Part shown: positions 46,257 to 58,160 of the stretch, piece after piece | Numbering within the stretch: the first letter of the stretch is position 1 | How the letters are laid out: each line of letters starts with the position of its first letter | DNA from: Marisa cornuarietis | Taxonomy: Eukaryota; Mollusca; Gastropoda; Architaenioglossa; Ampullariidae | Assembly (NCBI GenBank): GCA_004794655.1 | Contig: SMMW01000001.1 | Location: 14,537,501 to 14,601,500, forward strand | Reading direction: 5' to 3' | Length of the DNA stretch: 64,000 nucleotides | The notes under the pieces: generated by a model | What the model was told of the DNA's origin: nothing | Databases searched by the model: none | What the model saw: only the letters and a program-made list of their open reading frames with translations | Translations under genes and position numbers: made by a program

Positions 46257-49200
46257 TGCTTTTTAAATGGCAACAAAACTGCAGACGACCAGTGAAAGAT
46301 GCAGTGTTCCATTCACCCCAGGGAGTAGTCGGGAGACGTCCTACATCCATCAAGCTGACAACTGGCAAAACCTTTTGTCCAGACACGAACCATATCTCTT
46401 TTTTTTAAATCCAGGAGAATTTGTTTTATAGACTAATGTTCGAAGGCAATGGAGAGCTCAAGGATCTCGTGAGTGATGCTTCATTGTGTCCCTAACAGCA
46501 TACCTAAATAACCTTCTACTCTTAATAGTACGAGTAATAATAATATTAAATATATAGCTTTTTATCGTTTTACAAAAACAAATCCATACTTGTCAATTTT
46601 TTGACGCACACATAGATGAATGTCACGCTGGTCGCATCAAGCAAAATGTCAGTGAAGAAAATGAATGGAGCAGAAGGTAGGATTGCAGGAAGACATTGGA
46701 GGTTAGTCTACACTTGTTGACTCTTGCTGGTCCAGAATCTAAAGCAACGGAAGTTGGGGGAATGTAGCAAGGAAAACGATCTATACTGACAAATGAACAT
46801 TTTTTCTTAAATCCCAAAGTCACGTAATCGACTTGTGTCTGGTTAAGAAGACCCCAGTTTGGCTAACTCCACCGAGTATGGAGGTGTGGTTGGTGGGTGG
46901 TATTGACTCTAGTTTGATTTTGTTTTGTTATTTTGTTTTTTTTTCTTCCAGCTGTCGGAGAGGTTGTCGACTTGAAATCAACCGTTGTTCGCACGCGCAG
47001 CACGGGCCTTGTCTGGGCGTCTTTCATGTGTAAATGGCGCACAATCGGTCACTGCCCCAGCTGTGTTTTGCACCGATTCACTCAAAGACGTTCGTGCGAG
47101 GGAAATTACTATTGGGGATTGACTGGTGCTAGTCCTCTTTTGTCATTGTAAAAACAGCTGGGATGATCGTGACCACCGGCGCCATTTTATTGTTTTTTTA
47201 ATTAGTTGGTGCGGGTGCTTAGTGGTCCAAACCAAGAATAATTATAATGTAAACTTTTGTAGTGCGCTACCCCCATCCAAAGCCAGACTCACCGCGTGTT
47301 ACAAACACGAAACCCAAAGACAAATCCTGTGGCTCTTTCAGGGAAGTTAATGGAATGTCAAGGTTGTTGTTCATAGACCGGGATGATGAGTCACAGTTGA
47401 GATCTACAGGTCGCAAAGTGCTTTTGGCGAAAGCAGAATAAATGGATAATCAGGAACGTTGATAAGTGCCCAGGAGACTGTTGGTATTCGCACGATGATC
47501 AGGTAGATAGCAATTGCAGTAACATGTTAAAGCACACGACTGTTTGGTGCTGACTTAAGGTCTATCACAGTGACGACTTGTACACACGAAAAGAACTGTC
47601 GTGGCGTTAGCTAGAGAAAACTGGCCGTCGATAAGAAACTCTAATTCCTTGGGTGAAAATATAAAAGTTTATAGGTAATAAATACTATACTAGGAAACAT
47701 GTATTGTACATGATTATTGCGCTCCGGTAGCCCAATGGTTAGCTTTTGTCTCGAGCATGCTGCTTTTCTTCTGCATGTGGCATCTGTTTACAGGGCTAGC
47801 TGCTTTGCAGTGGTATAGCCTTAGTTGCTAGCAAAGCGTAAAAAAAAACCAATCAGTTCAGCCCGCTTGTAAATAGTCCACCTTAATGCCGAGGACTTCA
47901 CCAAGAAGCGCCGGGCCATACACTGGTTCTAAAATCACAACAAATCACACCAGAAAAAAACTGCAGAGAGCTGGCCCCCTCATTGTACAACAGTCAGGGT
48001 TATGGCTGCTGCCGCCAGTTTAGGATTGGCTTTTTATCATTAGATCATGCGGATAGTTATATTTGGAAAGGATTTGATATTTAAGTGTTAGAGTTAAAAT
48101 TTTTTGCCACCACCCCACCCCACCCCATCCAGCTTATTACAGAACTAAGTCTTTTGAGGGAATTTAATGTCGGAAAAACTCTGGGATGATAATGCTATCG
48201 AGGGAATGTAACCTGCTGTTCTATAGAGAAGGCGATTTTTTTTTTAAAGCGCCAAAGATTTCCTAAAGGTTACATTCCTCACCCCCCCCCCACTCCGCCT
48301 TCGTTGTCCACTAGCGGACTGCATCCGGGTTTTTAAAAAAATTTTTTTTGATGACTTGATGTCGGCGTTCATTGGGTTACGACCACTGTGAGGCCGTTGA
48401 CCTGTTGCTTGTCTCTCGGGACTGGACGTGTCGCTGGTGTTGTTCCGTCACCGGGTAACAAGAGCGGCTCGTTCCAGGATTCCGGGTTCGTCATCGTGAC
48501 GTGTCAAGTAGTTTATGCACGCACGTGTCCTCACGAGTCATATATGTGTGCACCAAGGTGAGCGTAGGGTGATTGAGAACAAATTCAGTTTAGAGGTCCA
48601 GTAGACGACGCTTCCTTCATCCAATGTGACTCACCAAAACTGGGCGGAAGTTCAAATTTAGTAACGTGATTTGAAAAAAGGCCAAGGCCTAATTTTAACC
48701 GATGCAAAAAAAAAAAACCAACAAAAAAACAAAAAAAACAACGCCCCGCCACAAACTCACACAAAACCAAAAGAATCACTTTCGTCTGGTTTATTAAAAG
48801 CAATCGTAAACGGCACACAACTCAGTGCTCCACTTCCCTCGGTTCAATCTTCTTAGCTTCGCTCCCTTTGTGCTCTTCTGTTCAAGCACCTAATGTCAAT
48901 GACTCAGAATGTCTGCAGTGGCATCTCCCAGAAATCACACGTGCAACTGTTATTAATGAGCAGTCGCGAAGGAAGTCGAAAAACACCTCAGAATCCTCCA
49001 TAACGACAACAGTCAAGTTTATTAAGGGTCTCGCCGCATTTTCTTCCTAAATAAATCCGTAATGAGGTATACGCCACTCAGCGAATTGGCTTTTTCTTTG
49101 CAGTGTACTAACAATGACTTCATCTTCGACAAAAAGCAAACGACTTTGTATTATCCGCCTACCCTCTCTCACCACTTTAAAACACACATACACACCAACC

Positions 49201-51094
49201 AGGGCCGCCGAGAGCTAGCAGGGGCCCGGGGGCAGAAACCTCTCTGGGACCCTTGTAATCGTAAATTAGTTTCCCAGTATATAATAATATGCTTACAATT
49301 TGACTGTCAGTATCTACATTTCATTCAGTAACATAATACAGACTATAATTATTAGGACAAGTACACCAGGATCTACATCACTACTTGAACATAGAGTTGT
49401 TTACACGTGAGGATCAAACTTGTAGTACCCCGCTCCTTAGAAAAAATTATCCCCAGTGAGGAATGTTACGTCAACCTTTCTTTAAAAAAAAAAGGAAAAG
49501 GAGAAGGACAAAAATCCTCAGACCAAGGCCGGGCTTCCTTCACTGCCGCGAGCCTGGGTACATCAGACCCCCTTGTCCCCCCCCCCCGTTTCCTCAGGCC
49601 TGACACCAACTCCCTCCCCGCCAAAAAACAAAAATACAATCACTAAGTTGAAGTAATAAAATATTGTACCACCAGAGGGCAAGAAAACAATCACGTGACT
49701 TAAGCAATACAAATGTCATCGCACTCATTTCCATAGCCTCGCCCAGCATTAATTGCTACCGCAGGGTGGGCCGAAGGCGCCTTGCTCTGCTGGCTACTTC
49801 CCAACTTCCATAACAGATTTGAGCCTGTGTTTGAAGTGTGTGACAGATGTATACGAATACTGGTTGAGGCAGTACTAGACTGACGTAGCTGCCTAATTTG
49901 CATACTGGTTGAGTTAATAACTGACGTGGCTCTGCTTTCCCACTTTTGTGTGGGGAATCGTCCATTTCTCGTTGATTACATGTGCAAAACATCTACTATG
50001 CAAGTAGATATTTTATAAACAGCTGTACGTAAGACGCTGCAGTTTACAGAGAAGATTATATTTTGCTAATATCTGTTAAAGAAAACAACAAAGAAAAAAA
50101 CCAGCGAACCATTCTGTGTGGTCTTTAGATGTACTAGACAAGAGAGGATGCGGGTGGGGATTGAGAAACGTGGGGAGAGATGGCACCGCAATTTTTATTT
50201 TAATTGCAGTGGCTATAGCTAATATCCATCAGACTTGCAAAGTTAGCAAGTGGTTTGTTTAATGGCCTTATCGCTATTAATCGGAGATAACTGTACAAGT
50301 ATGCAGCTGCCATTGATGGGCGGGTGACCTCCGCACGATTATGCTGCACCCCTGCCCAGAATGGCTGGGACTGAGTGCTCCCTGTGCCATTTTCAGCGCC
50401 TGTTCTCTGGCGGACGTGCAGCGCGTGTGCAGTAAGTGGCCATAGGCGGTGCAAGAGGACAGCTCGTGGGCCCGCAATTCCTCCCTCTAGATGAATGACA
50501 TGCCAGCAGCTGACCAGGCAAGCAAACGACAGGCATGTAACCATGTCCTTCTTTGTTTTCCTCTTCGATTCTATTTTCTTCTGTGTAGTTGTTTTTCATT
50601 CTAAAACAAATTTAGCACGCTTCGGTATTTCCACGATCGAGCACATAATCACATGGCGGATGACAAGTTTTCTTCGGTCTCTCGTGGCGTAGAGGATGTT
50701 TGCGATCGAGTGAAAAGAAAAGATGTTTATTGTCTAGCCGACGTACTCGATTCTCAGCTTTTGTTTAACAGTCGGTAGGCGGACAGTACGAGTTAATTGG
50801 AAACTGCGCGACACATTTGACAGTTAGGACTTTTCTTACTTGACCCTTGACACTGCGGTCAAGGTTGTCAAGGGAAAGAACTCGGAGCGACTTTCCAAAT
50901 TCATCATAACAAGTTGGCAGCGGCGGGTGAACCGGCACAGATCGTGATGGTTTTTTTTTTTTTGCTGTGCAAGGTACGTCGGACGGCCCATGGCAAAAAA
51001 AGGTCAGTGTCTCTTCCGGTGACCGCTTACTTTTTGAAGCGTTCGCAGTGTTGGTTTCATCTTAAAAGGTGTTTTTGAACACACAGCTCCCGCG
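46257..51094. other. Intergenic, no gene recognised
   Basis: Holds a SINE-like repeat (47725-47850), homopolymer A, T and C runs (48237-48245, 48281-48291, 48707-48740, 49577-49588) and CpG-rich sequence at about 50600-51100. Several 60-110 codon frames exist on both strands without recognisable domains. Confidence 0.5.
47725..47850 (+). mobile_element. tRNA-derived SINE-like repeat
   Basis: It starts with an A-box-like head (GGTAGCCCAATGGTTAGC). It continues with the block CTGTTTACAGGGCTAGCTG, CTTTGCAGTGGTATAGCC, TTAGTTGCTAGC, which is shared with the - strand repeat at 19165-19310. A T/A-rich end follows. The B box appears deleted in this copy. Confidence 0.6.
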
Positions 51095-51265
51095 ATGAGA
51101 ACGATAACTGGGTTTCTAGGCCAGGGCTGTTTACTCGCCGTCCTGTGCACAAGCATTGCAGCGAGTAGACAGCAGCGATCTCACGAGATGTTTTGCCACC
51201 CGCCAGGCAATGTCATGTATCAGATTATGTATCGCTCTGTTTTGATCTACCGGTGTTCTGTGTAA
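51095..51265 (+). CDS. Short frame with signal-peptide-like start, doubtful
   Basis: ATG at 51095 opens 56 codons to TAA at 51263-51265. The first about 22 residues (MRTITG, then a GCLLAVLCTSIAA core and SRQQ) resemble a signal peptide. It sits at the boundary between CpG-rich and CpG-poor sequence. It could be a small secreted protein, the first coding exon of the gene seen at 63318, or chance. Confidence 0.18.
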   Translation: MRTITGFLGQGCLLAVLCTSIAASRQQRSHEMFCHPPGNVMYQIMYRSVLIYRCSV

Positions 51266-53689
51266 CTTTTTTTTTTTAAATAAGCACATAAAAGTAGGAG
51301 CTCAACTCCGGAGGTAATTGCGGACAAAAATAAAAAAGTAAAAATAAAATAAATATTTTTTTTCATAAGACTTAAATTTTGGTAACGGTCGAGCATGTTC
51401 CCTTCTGTCTTTGCGTGCGTGTGTGTGTGGGCGCACGCATATGCATGCGCTTTGAATATGACGTCGGGCCGTTTTTTTATTTTTTTTATTGTGTAGGCCT
51501 AAATATAAAACATCCTTTGCGTTTCGGATTAAAGAATTGATTCTTTCCCCTTTAGAGATAATCTTTCAAAAGCAGAATTTCGTGTACTGCACCTATAAGA
51601 ATTCCTGCAAAGGTTGTTTATTTAATTAATGTTGAGACAGGTGAGACTAGCTATTTTAACAAGAACTACTGGAAACTGTTCACAGAGGAAATTGTTGGCG
51701 TTAGACCTCTCCTAGGAGGAGTTACTTAAGCATGTAAAAAGATGTTGAAGACAGTATTGTCTAAATATGGTGATTTGTAATTATTAAATGTAATCTAACA
51801 TTAACATTTGGACACTGTTGTGATTTTTATTTTTGTCAGTGCCTTTGGAATTCAGGCACCTCTTGAATTATAGCAAGGTTTTAAAATCTGTAGGTTATGA
51901 ATATTATGAGGAGTTTTGTGATATCATCTGTTATAATAATTTTGATCTGGGTTTATAGTATTAGGCATTGTGCATACTAAAGATTGGTGAGTAGGTTGCT
52001 ACTATCCACAGTCTGCTTTGTGATATTGCCAGATATTACCTGTGAGTTCCTCGTGGTGTCTTTCGAATAGTAGTGCAGTTTCGTTGTACTGCTTATTGAT
52101 GATCATTTGTTTTCAAGTTAATATTACATGTGGTTTTACAGCAGTGAGGCCTTTAATTACACTGATACATATTATTCAAACAATATCATTGGTTTTTGGC
52201 TTTGTTGTCTCAGATTATATTGTCTGTTTTCCATGTGCTGTCACTGATCTCATGTTATTGTCAGTTAGTCATGTTTATATGAACAAGTTCCTTGTCTTCA
52301 TCGTGTGAAACCTAACACAGTATGATTTTTTTTACTATTCTTTGAGTTTTTTTATTATTACTTAGGGTTATGCAAAATGTGTGGTATGATGTCTGTTCTT
52401 ATCACTAGTTTATGAAGTAACAATACAGTTTTATTTCTGGAAGCTGTAAGTTCAGCAAAGTTTCTGCCACCTAGGTGCATCCTCATTTAAATGGAGGGTG
52501 TGCTGTTTTTGTCATCTTTCATGGTAAACTGTGTCAACTGTGCCAATAAGGCGTCATGTCCACCAAAATGCATGGAGTTTGCAGATGAATCATTTCAAAA
52601 TGCTTTTTTGGCAACCTAATAAGTTTTTAGGGTATCCTAGTAGGATGGCAAAGCATCAGTTGGATATATCTTGCCATGTTTTTTGCTGTAGTTATGTGTA
52701 ATGCTGCATGTCAGGTTTTTTTTGTTTGTTTTGTTCAATTTTTTTTGGGACTGCTTTATTCTTTTGCATATCTTAAACCTGTTACCTGTGAATTTAAAGA
52801 TGGATTTATTATTTTTTAATCATGGTAAAGAAATCTAGAGCACTTAATTCTTAAATTTACATTTTTATCAAGTGGTCTTTTTTAAATATCTATAGTAAGT
52901 GATTTTTCACTTGGAAGACTATGAAAACTGAAATCTGAAACAGCATAATTAAGAAATTATTTGGCAATTTTTACAAATGAAAATTTGATGCATTTTTTTC
53001 AAGGAATGCAGTAAGTTATGGTAGCAGAAAATTATGTGAATTTGCAGACTTTACATGCTTTTATGAGCTTTTAAAAGTGAGAAGAAAGTAGTATGATTGC
53101 ATTAAGTCTTTCCTTTTCTTTTCTGTACCAGTTTGTTAAACATTGGAATTCTCTGACAGCATATTTTAGTTTGATAGTGTTTGATAGTGCTTAGATTACA
53201 GGTGTGTTAAGATGTGAAGGTGAAAACATTTTTAATATCACGGAGAAAAATGTGTGTGATTCACCAGAGGTGAAAAGAATTTGTGTGCATGTACTCTGGA
53301 TTTGTCAGTAGGCCATCGGTCTGCCAGGAGACTGGTGTAAAGAGTTCTGTCACACTGGTTGACAAGGTTTCTTACTCTAGCCCATGTGTGCCAACTAGGT
53401 CTTGAGAAGGTCATTCTTGTCTTGAACATCATTTGCACTGTCATCTTGTGGAGCTGCCATATGTCATGAGTATCACTTGTGGGATTTTTTGTGTTCTCTA
53501 ACATGCTTCTATTCATTTTCCAACCTTAGAATAGCAGAATATGCAGACACAAAAGTATTTGAGAGTTGGTCTCAGAGAGGACTCTTTGAATGAATTTTAT
53601 CATATTATTCTTTTTTTTACCCAAGTTTGTGGCTGGTTCTTTTGAGGAAATTGAAAAATTATTGTTATCGTACTAAAACATGCTGTTGT
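51266..53689. other. AT-rich, CpG-poor stretch without recognised gene
   Basis: Unique-looking AT-rich sequence with T-runs. A - strand frame at 53238-53516 (92 codons) and a + frame at 52042-52308 (no ATG) show no recognisable domain. It could be intron of the gene at the right edge. Confidence 0.45.
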
Positions 53690-53888
53690 TGTCCCACGTT
53701 TCGAAAAAGACTGAAGACCCATCTGTTTATTTAAGACGGACATAAACTTAAACAACCAAACAACACTTCTGTCTTTATTTTTTACTTTCCTGGTGTTTTA
53801 TCTATTTATTTACTTTTTATTCTATTTATTTATTTTTTTGTTTTTGCTGCGCAATGAGCATTCTTCTGAATGGATACCTGTACTTTAC
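53690..53888 (+). mobile_element. CR1/L2-like LINE 3' end remnant
   Basis: The frame TTTCGAAAAAGACTGAAGACC reads FRKRLKTHLF-I-stop (about 53699-53734), the usual C-terminus of CR1/L2-like reverse transcriptases. A short AT-rich 3' UTR follows, ending in a GCGCAATGAGCATTCTTCTGAA-like hairpin tail typical of such elements. Only this last about 200 bp is present. Confidence 0.6.
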
Positions 53889-54700
53889 AAATGGACATCA
53901 TCTTCATCATCAACAAGCAACGACATGCACAGGCAAAGCTCACTTGACTCTCAGAAGAAGCAGCGACAACTGGCCTTACAATCAACATCAAGAAGACAGA
54001 GGTAGTGTGGATCAACAACAAGCAAGAAGCCCCACTTCAACTACACGGGGAATGTATTACTTGAATCTTGAATCTGTTACAGAGACTGACTGCTTCACCT
54101 ACCTAGGCAGCATAGTCACCAAGGACGGAGATGCAGATGAAGATGTAAGAAGCAGAATAAATAAAGCCAGGCAAGCATTCCACATCCTGCGACCCATCTG
54201 GAATTGCAAGGCATTATCTCGGCACACCAAGATCCGCATCTTTCATACAAACGTAAAATCTGTCCTTCTATATGGGTCTGAGACATGGCGTGTGACAAAC
54301 ACCATCACCAACAAGATTCAAACATTCATCAGCAGATGTCTGCGCCACATTTTCAATATCAGATGGCCCGAGAAGATCTTCAATGCATACCTGTAGGAGA
54401 GAGCCAACCAAAAACCTGCCAGCCAAGACATCAAGAAGCGAAAGTGGGGCTGAATCGGTCACACCCTGCGAAAGCCAGCCGAAAATCTAACACTACAAGC
54501 TCTGGACTGGAACCCACAGGGGAGGCGCTGGGTTGGAAGACCCATACAGACGTGGAGAAGATCGGTCCACGGCAAGGCGGAGGTAGCTGGAATGACATGG
54601 GCCCAACTGGGGAGGGAGGCCCAGAACCGGGTTCGCTGGCGTGGTGTAGTTGCAGCCCTATGCTCCACTGGGGGCAAAAGGAATAAGAAGAAGAACTAAA
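53889..54700 (+). pseudogene. Decayed reverse transcriptase fragment of a second RTE-like element
   Basis: Frame 53854-54396 contains TDCFTYLGSIVTKDG, RSRINKARQAFHIL, LLYGSETW and ISRCLRHIFNI, which is the post-catalytic part of an RTE-like reverse transcriptase. After a stop at 54394 the sequence continues in another frame as GHTLRK, GRRWVGRPIQTWRR and GREAQNRVRWR, ending in KKKN-stop with an AAG-rich tail near 54680-54696. The catalytic core is eroded and frameshifted upstream. It is distinct in sequence from the intact element at 43270, and lies directly after the LINE remnant at 53690-53888. Confidence 0.8.
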
Positions 54701-55182
54701 ACATGCTATGTTGTTAGTAGGGTATTCCTATGTACAGGTTTTAAAGGAAAAAGCAACAAAAAGGGCAAATAGGGCTTAAGTGATAGATACTGACCTTCTG
54801 ATTCATGTCTGAGCAAAATTTTGGGTTGGAGAACGCTTATTTACATACAGTTGCATTTAAAACACAGCTTCAGGCCAACTTGTGAAAGCTGCAGTGTTTG
54901 TGGACTCTTTCATGAAAGAAAAACTGACTCTGGTCCATGATTTAGGCAGACCATTGAACTGAAGAAAAAAAAATGATGCTGAAGTAGTGTCAGCAGTTTT
55001 GGAATGGACTCATTCAACAAAAAATGTGTTGATCAATGCTGCGATTCTGTTAGCAGTTTTGTGCACTGGCCAGCAGCCTTGATTTGTAGCTTTCAATTTG
55101 CAAGAAGCACAGAAATCTTGCATTCTGTGGAAAGGGGTAGCTTGCAAGAGATATAAGACTTGCATGGATGTGTGTCATACCT
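54701..55182. other. Unique-looking AT-rich stretch
   Basis: No gene, repeat or long frame recognised. Confidence 0.5.
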
Positions 55183-55417
55183 TTAACCCTCTTAGCCAGG
55201 GCTTAAAATTTATGATTTTGAAGACAATAGTGAAACTGCAGAGCCACGATTGAGTAGCAAGAGACACGATAGTAAGCGTATCGTGCTCTGCTGGTAGGAC
55301 CACAATTGTGGCCCATCGTGCAGAGAGAGAGAATCAAGATCATGGAGCAGAGTATCGTGGCTCTTCGTTCTCTGCCGGGTAAGCCAGTAAACTGGCTCTA
55401 CGGACTCAGCGGGTTAA
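55183..55417. mobile_element. piggyBac-like MITE, copy 1
   Basis: It starts TTAACCCTCTTAGCC and ends with GGGTTAA, so TTAA lies at both ends (55183-55186 and 55414-55417) just outside CCC/GGG termini. This is the piggyBac pattern. The interior matches copy 2 (61885-62151), including ACCACAATTGTGG and the GGTAAGCCAGTAAACTGG stretch near the right end. There is no transposase; length is about 235 bp. Confidence 0.75.
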
Positions 55418-56854
55418 AAATGCAGAGTATGTGCAAATCATGGGCTTTGTTTGTGTGTGAGGATCTGTACAAATTCTATTATTGGTGCAACGCATCTCAA
55501 TGCATGTCAGCCTGAAGGGACGTTCATTCAGTTTTGCAGTGGTATTCTATTTTTCACATACAGAGATCATTTGCCTGACAACTTTTACAGCGATTGCCAT
55601 GTCAAAGCATGCAGCAGCGACAAACTCTGTGTTAATGTTTGTAACATTATCCTCTGTTGCACCAGTATTCTGCAGTTTTTTCAGTTTTTCACCGTTCTCT
55701 TTTTGTCACTGCACCATCTCCAAACCCAAAATCTCAGTGACTCAGGAGACTGATAGTCAGCTCTGGTGAGGTTTAAAGATGTCACTCAACAACACATTTG
55801 AACTGCCTCAAACCTGTTTTTAGGTGCCATTGTAAGTAGACAATCATTTTCCAACCCAAAATTGTACATGGGGATGATTCAGAACATCAATATCACTCAA
55901 ACCCAACTTGCCATTTGACTTGCTTTTCCCTTTAAGTAGGAACGTTGGAATATTGTAGTCTGATATCATTAATTACCATTAATAAGCAATAAACATATAC
56001 AGTAGTGCTCAGGTGTGGGGGCCTTATTATTTTAATTTTTCCTTCCTATATTGCATAGTGTTGTTGTGTTAACAATTGGCCCATAGTTTGAATTAAATGG
56101 ACAGCCATGTATGCATGTTTGCGTGTGTGTGAGTGAGAGAGAGAGAGAGTAATCAAAAGACTCAAGTTCTGCTTCCTTGTAGTTGGATGTAATCAAAGCA
56201 TGGGCATGTTAAAACATTGCTTAAACTCTTCAGAATATAGAGCATTCTGAAGTATGTTGTCGAGGTTGGGTGTGCTGATGTTACTGAATAATACACAACT
56301 AAAGGGCATCATTATTCAGGTTACCTTACAACTCTGTATCAAAGCACACAGAGCTCTCTGCTGCTGCTCTGTGTAAAAGTCACCACACAGTGAAAGAAAT
56401 GTTGCCAAATATGTCAATGAAGTGCAGTAAACAGTGTTCTAGGAGTGTTAAGCCATTGTCACAATTACATATGCTATAACAAGGTAAATCCACCGATGGA
56501 AGGTATAAGCTAACAGAAAACATTCCTTGTTGTACCTAGCAATGCCCTGGCTATCTCTATGACTACAATATCATGAGATGGCACCTCCATTTTTTTTACA
56601 TAATGTAATAGACAGTTTTTTTTACAAAAAGGATAACTCTACCAGATGACCCTGACAAGATAACTTTTTGGCTGCTAAAAGAAGTGTCAGAGGAAAATGA
56701 TGAAGTAGAATAACCACAAAATAAGAACATTAGGCAAAATAATTGAGGCAATAAATTAGTTGTTGCTTATCTTTAACACCAGACCATTTATATTCCATGA
56801 AAGAAATTTCCATTTATGTGTTCTACCATTCTGCGGAGGGTCAGGGCCACATAC
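55418..56854. other. AT-rich stretch with coding-like - strand remnant
   Basis: On the - strand about 55740-55520 a frame reads a plausible peptide (containing NVTNINTEFVAAACFDM) interrupted by stops. The rest shows only a GT/GA tract near 56120. No intact gene is seen. Confidence 0.35.
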
Positions 56855-58160
56855 TTATTTCCTACTTGAAACATTTTGCTGTTGTGTAGTAAGAGGACTT
56901 GATTCTGGCAGTTGAGATTGTCTTTGAGCTCTCTGCTGCTTAGTGACATGGGTTTGTATTACAGCATTGTCTTTTGACTTGCTCTGCCTTGTGTCCACTG
57001 GCTCGGAGTGAGCGAAGTTAACAGGTTGCACTCCTGCAGTTGTGATATCAGTTGATACACATGGCACACTAGTCGGCATGTGTTTCCATGATGCCAAGGG
57101 ATCTGTTCTAGCTGATTATTTAACTGGCTGCTATTGGTCAGTACATCTGTTGCCTGGGTCTTCAAGGGCATAGAAGGGTGGTGGTTGTTCCTGCTACATC
57201 TCATATCAGATAGATGTGTCCCAGTGACAGTCTGTGTATAACCTGATGTAAAAGTTCTTGTTGCAGAGGAGGTTACAAACAATGCTTCCTCTGCACTTTA
57301 GCTGTTACCCATCCCATCCAAGCAGCTAGTGTCCCCCTGCAATCGGTCGGTTGTGGAGGTAATAGGAGCAGACACAAAAAGCTTTCCTCCTCTGAAATAA
57401 ACCTGCAAAATGTCATCCAGGTTTTCTTTTACTGTCTGCTGTTGTCGTACTGTTAAGTCACCAGCCGCTTTAATTCCTAACTCCATTTCTTTCTTCCCTC
57501 AATATGAGCATATGGTACAGCCACTCAAAGAACTTGACGATCGTTGGTTGTGGGTCAAGGTTGTGTCCAGTTGTCTCTGTATGCTGCATCCCTAGTCGAA
57601 GTACACGAATAATAATAATAATAATAGTGAAGATTTTTATAGCGCATATTCACACTCGTAGAGAGTATGCTCTTAGCGCTTAAAACGGGGAAGAGACGTG
57701 GACTAAGTAGATACAGAACACAGGGGACGAAAGAAAACGACAGTACTGACAAAAACAGATAACAAAAGGCATCAAGTAACAGGAACAGAGAAAAATAGTG
57801 ATGGGTAAAGTAGCAAGAGGGAAGGGGGGGTAAGGACTAGCATTGTGGACTAGGAGTAGTGCTCAAGGAAGAGGTGCGTTTTCAGTGTATGTTAGGTACT
57901 ATGATTTCTGAGCAACATGTTCTGGAAAATATTCAAGAAATAATGCACACATGTAGAGAATAATTCTATTGTGGTCTCCAGGATCCCAAAGAATTTTAGA
58001 TTCTCATGTAGATGCCAATTCTAGCCTGACCAGCTTGTCGTTTAACTGTTTCTCTGATTCTTCCAGTTTATTCTCTAAGGCAGATACTGGCATCCCTACA
58101 CTTGGTATATGATTCACCCTGACTCTTTGCAAAAGATAAACCACACATCAGGATAATAAC
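56855..58160 (-). pseudogene. Decayed coding sequence, possibly retroelement ORF1-like, with a LINE inserted
   Basis: Read on the - strand, about 58150-57900 encodes a coiled-coil-like stretch (ALENKLEESEKQL, DKLVRLEL) and then ENLKFFGILE in a shifted frame, the arrangement seen in ORF1 proteins of non-LTR elements. It is interrupted by a separate LINE fragment (57607-57892). A frame from 57486 then contains LTVRQQQTVKENLDDIL and YFRGGKLFV, runs through one in-frame TAA (about 57298) to 56959, and is followed by an overlapping Ser/Gln-rich frame to 56855. The ORF1 assignment is inference; an unknown host pseudogene is possible. Confidence 0.4.
57607..57892 (-). mobile_element. 5'-truncated CR1/L2-like LINE, second copy
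   Basis: Nearly identical to 30110-30395: an (AAT)n end, the same roughly 240 bp, and the codons for LKTHLFLEHYS-stop at the right end, where this copy is cut. The high identity between the copies indicates relatively recent activity of the family. It lies inside the decayed - strand coding region. Confidence 0.8.

Noticed and set aside
49195..49640. GGGGCCCGGGGGC-containing stretch as a possible transposon end
   Set aside because: It resembles ends of some DNA-transposon repeats, but I could not find a matching inverted end or a second copy in the window.
52042..52308. 88-codon hydrophobic frame
   Set aside because: It begins without ATG in T-rich sequence, which always yields hydrophobic translations.
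53238..53516. 92-codon - strand frame
   Set aside because: Composition is plausible but there is no recognisable motif, no splice context and no conservation evidence available.
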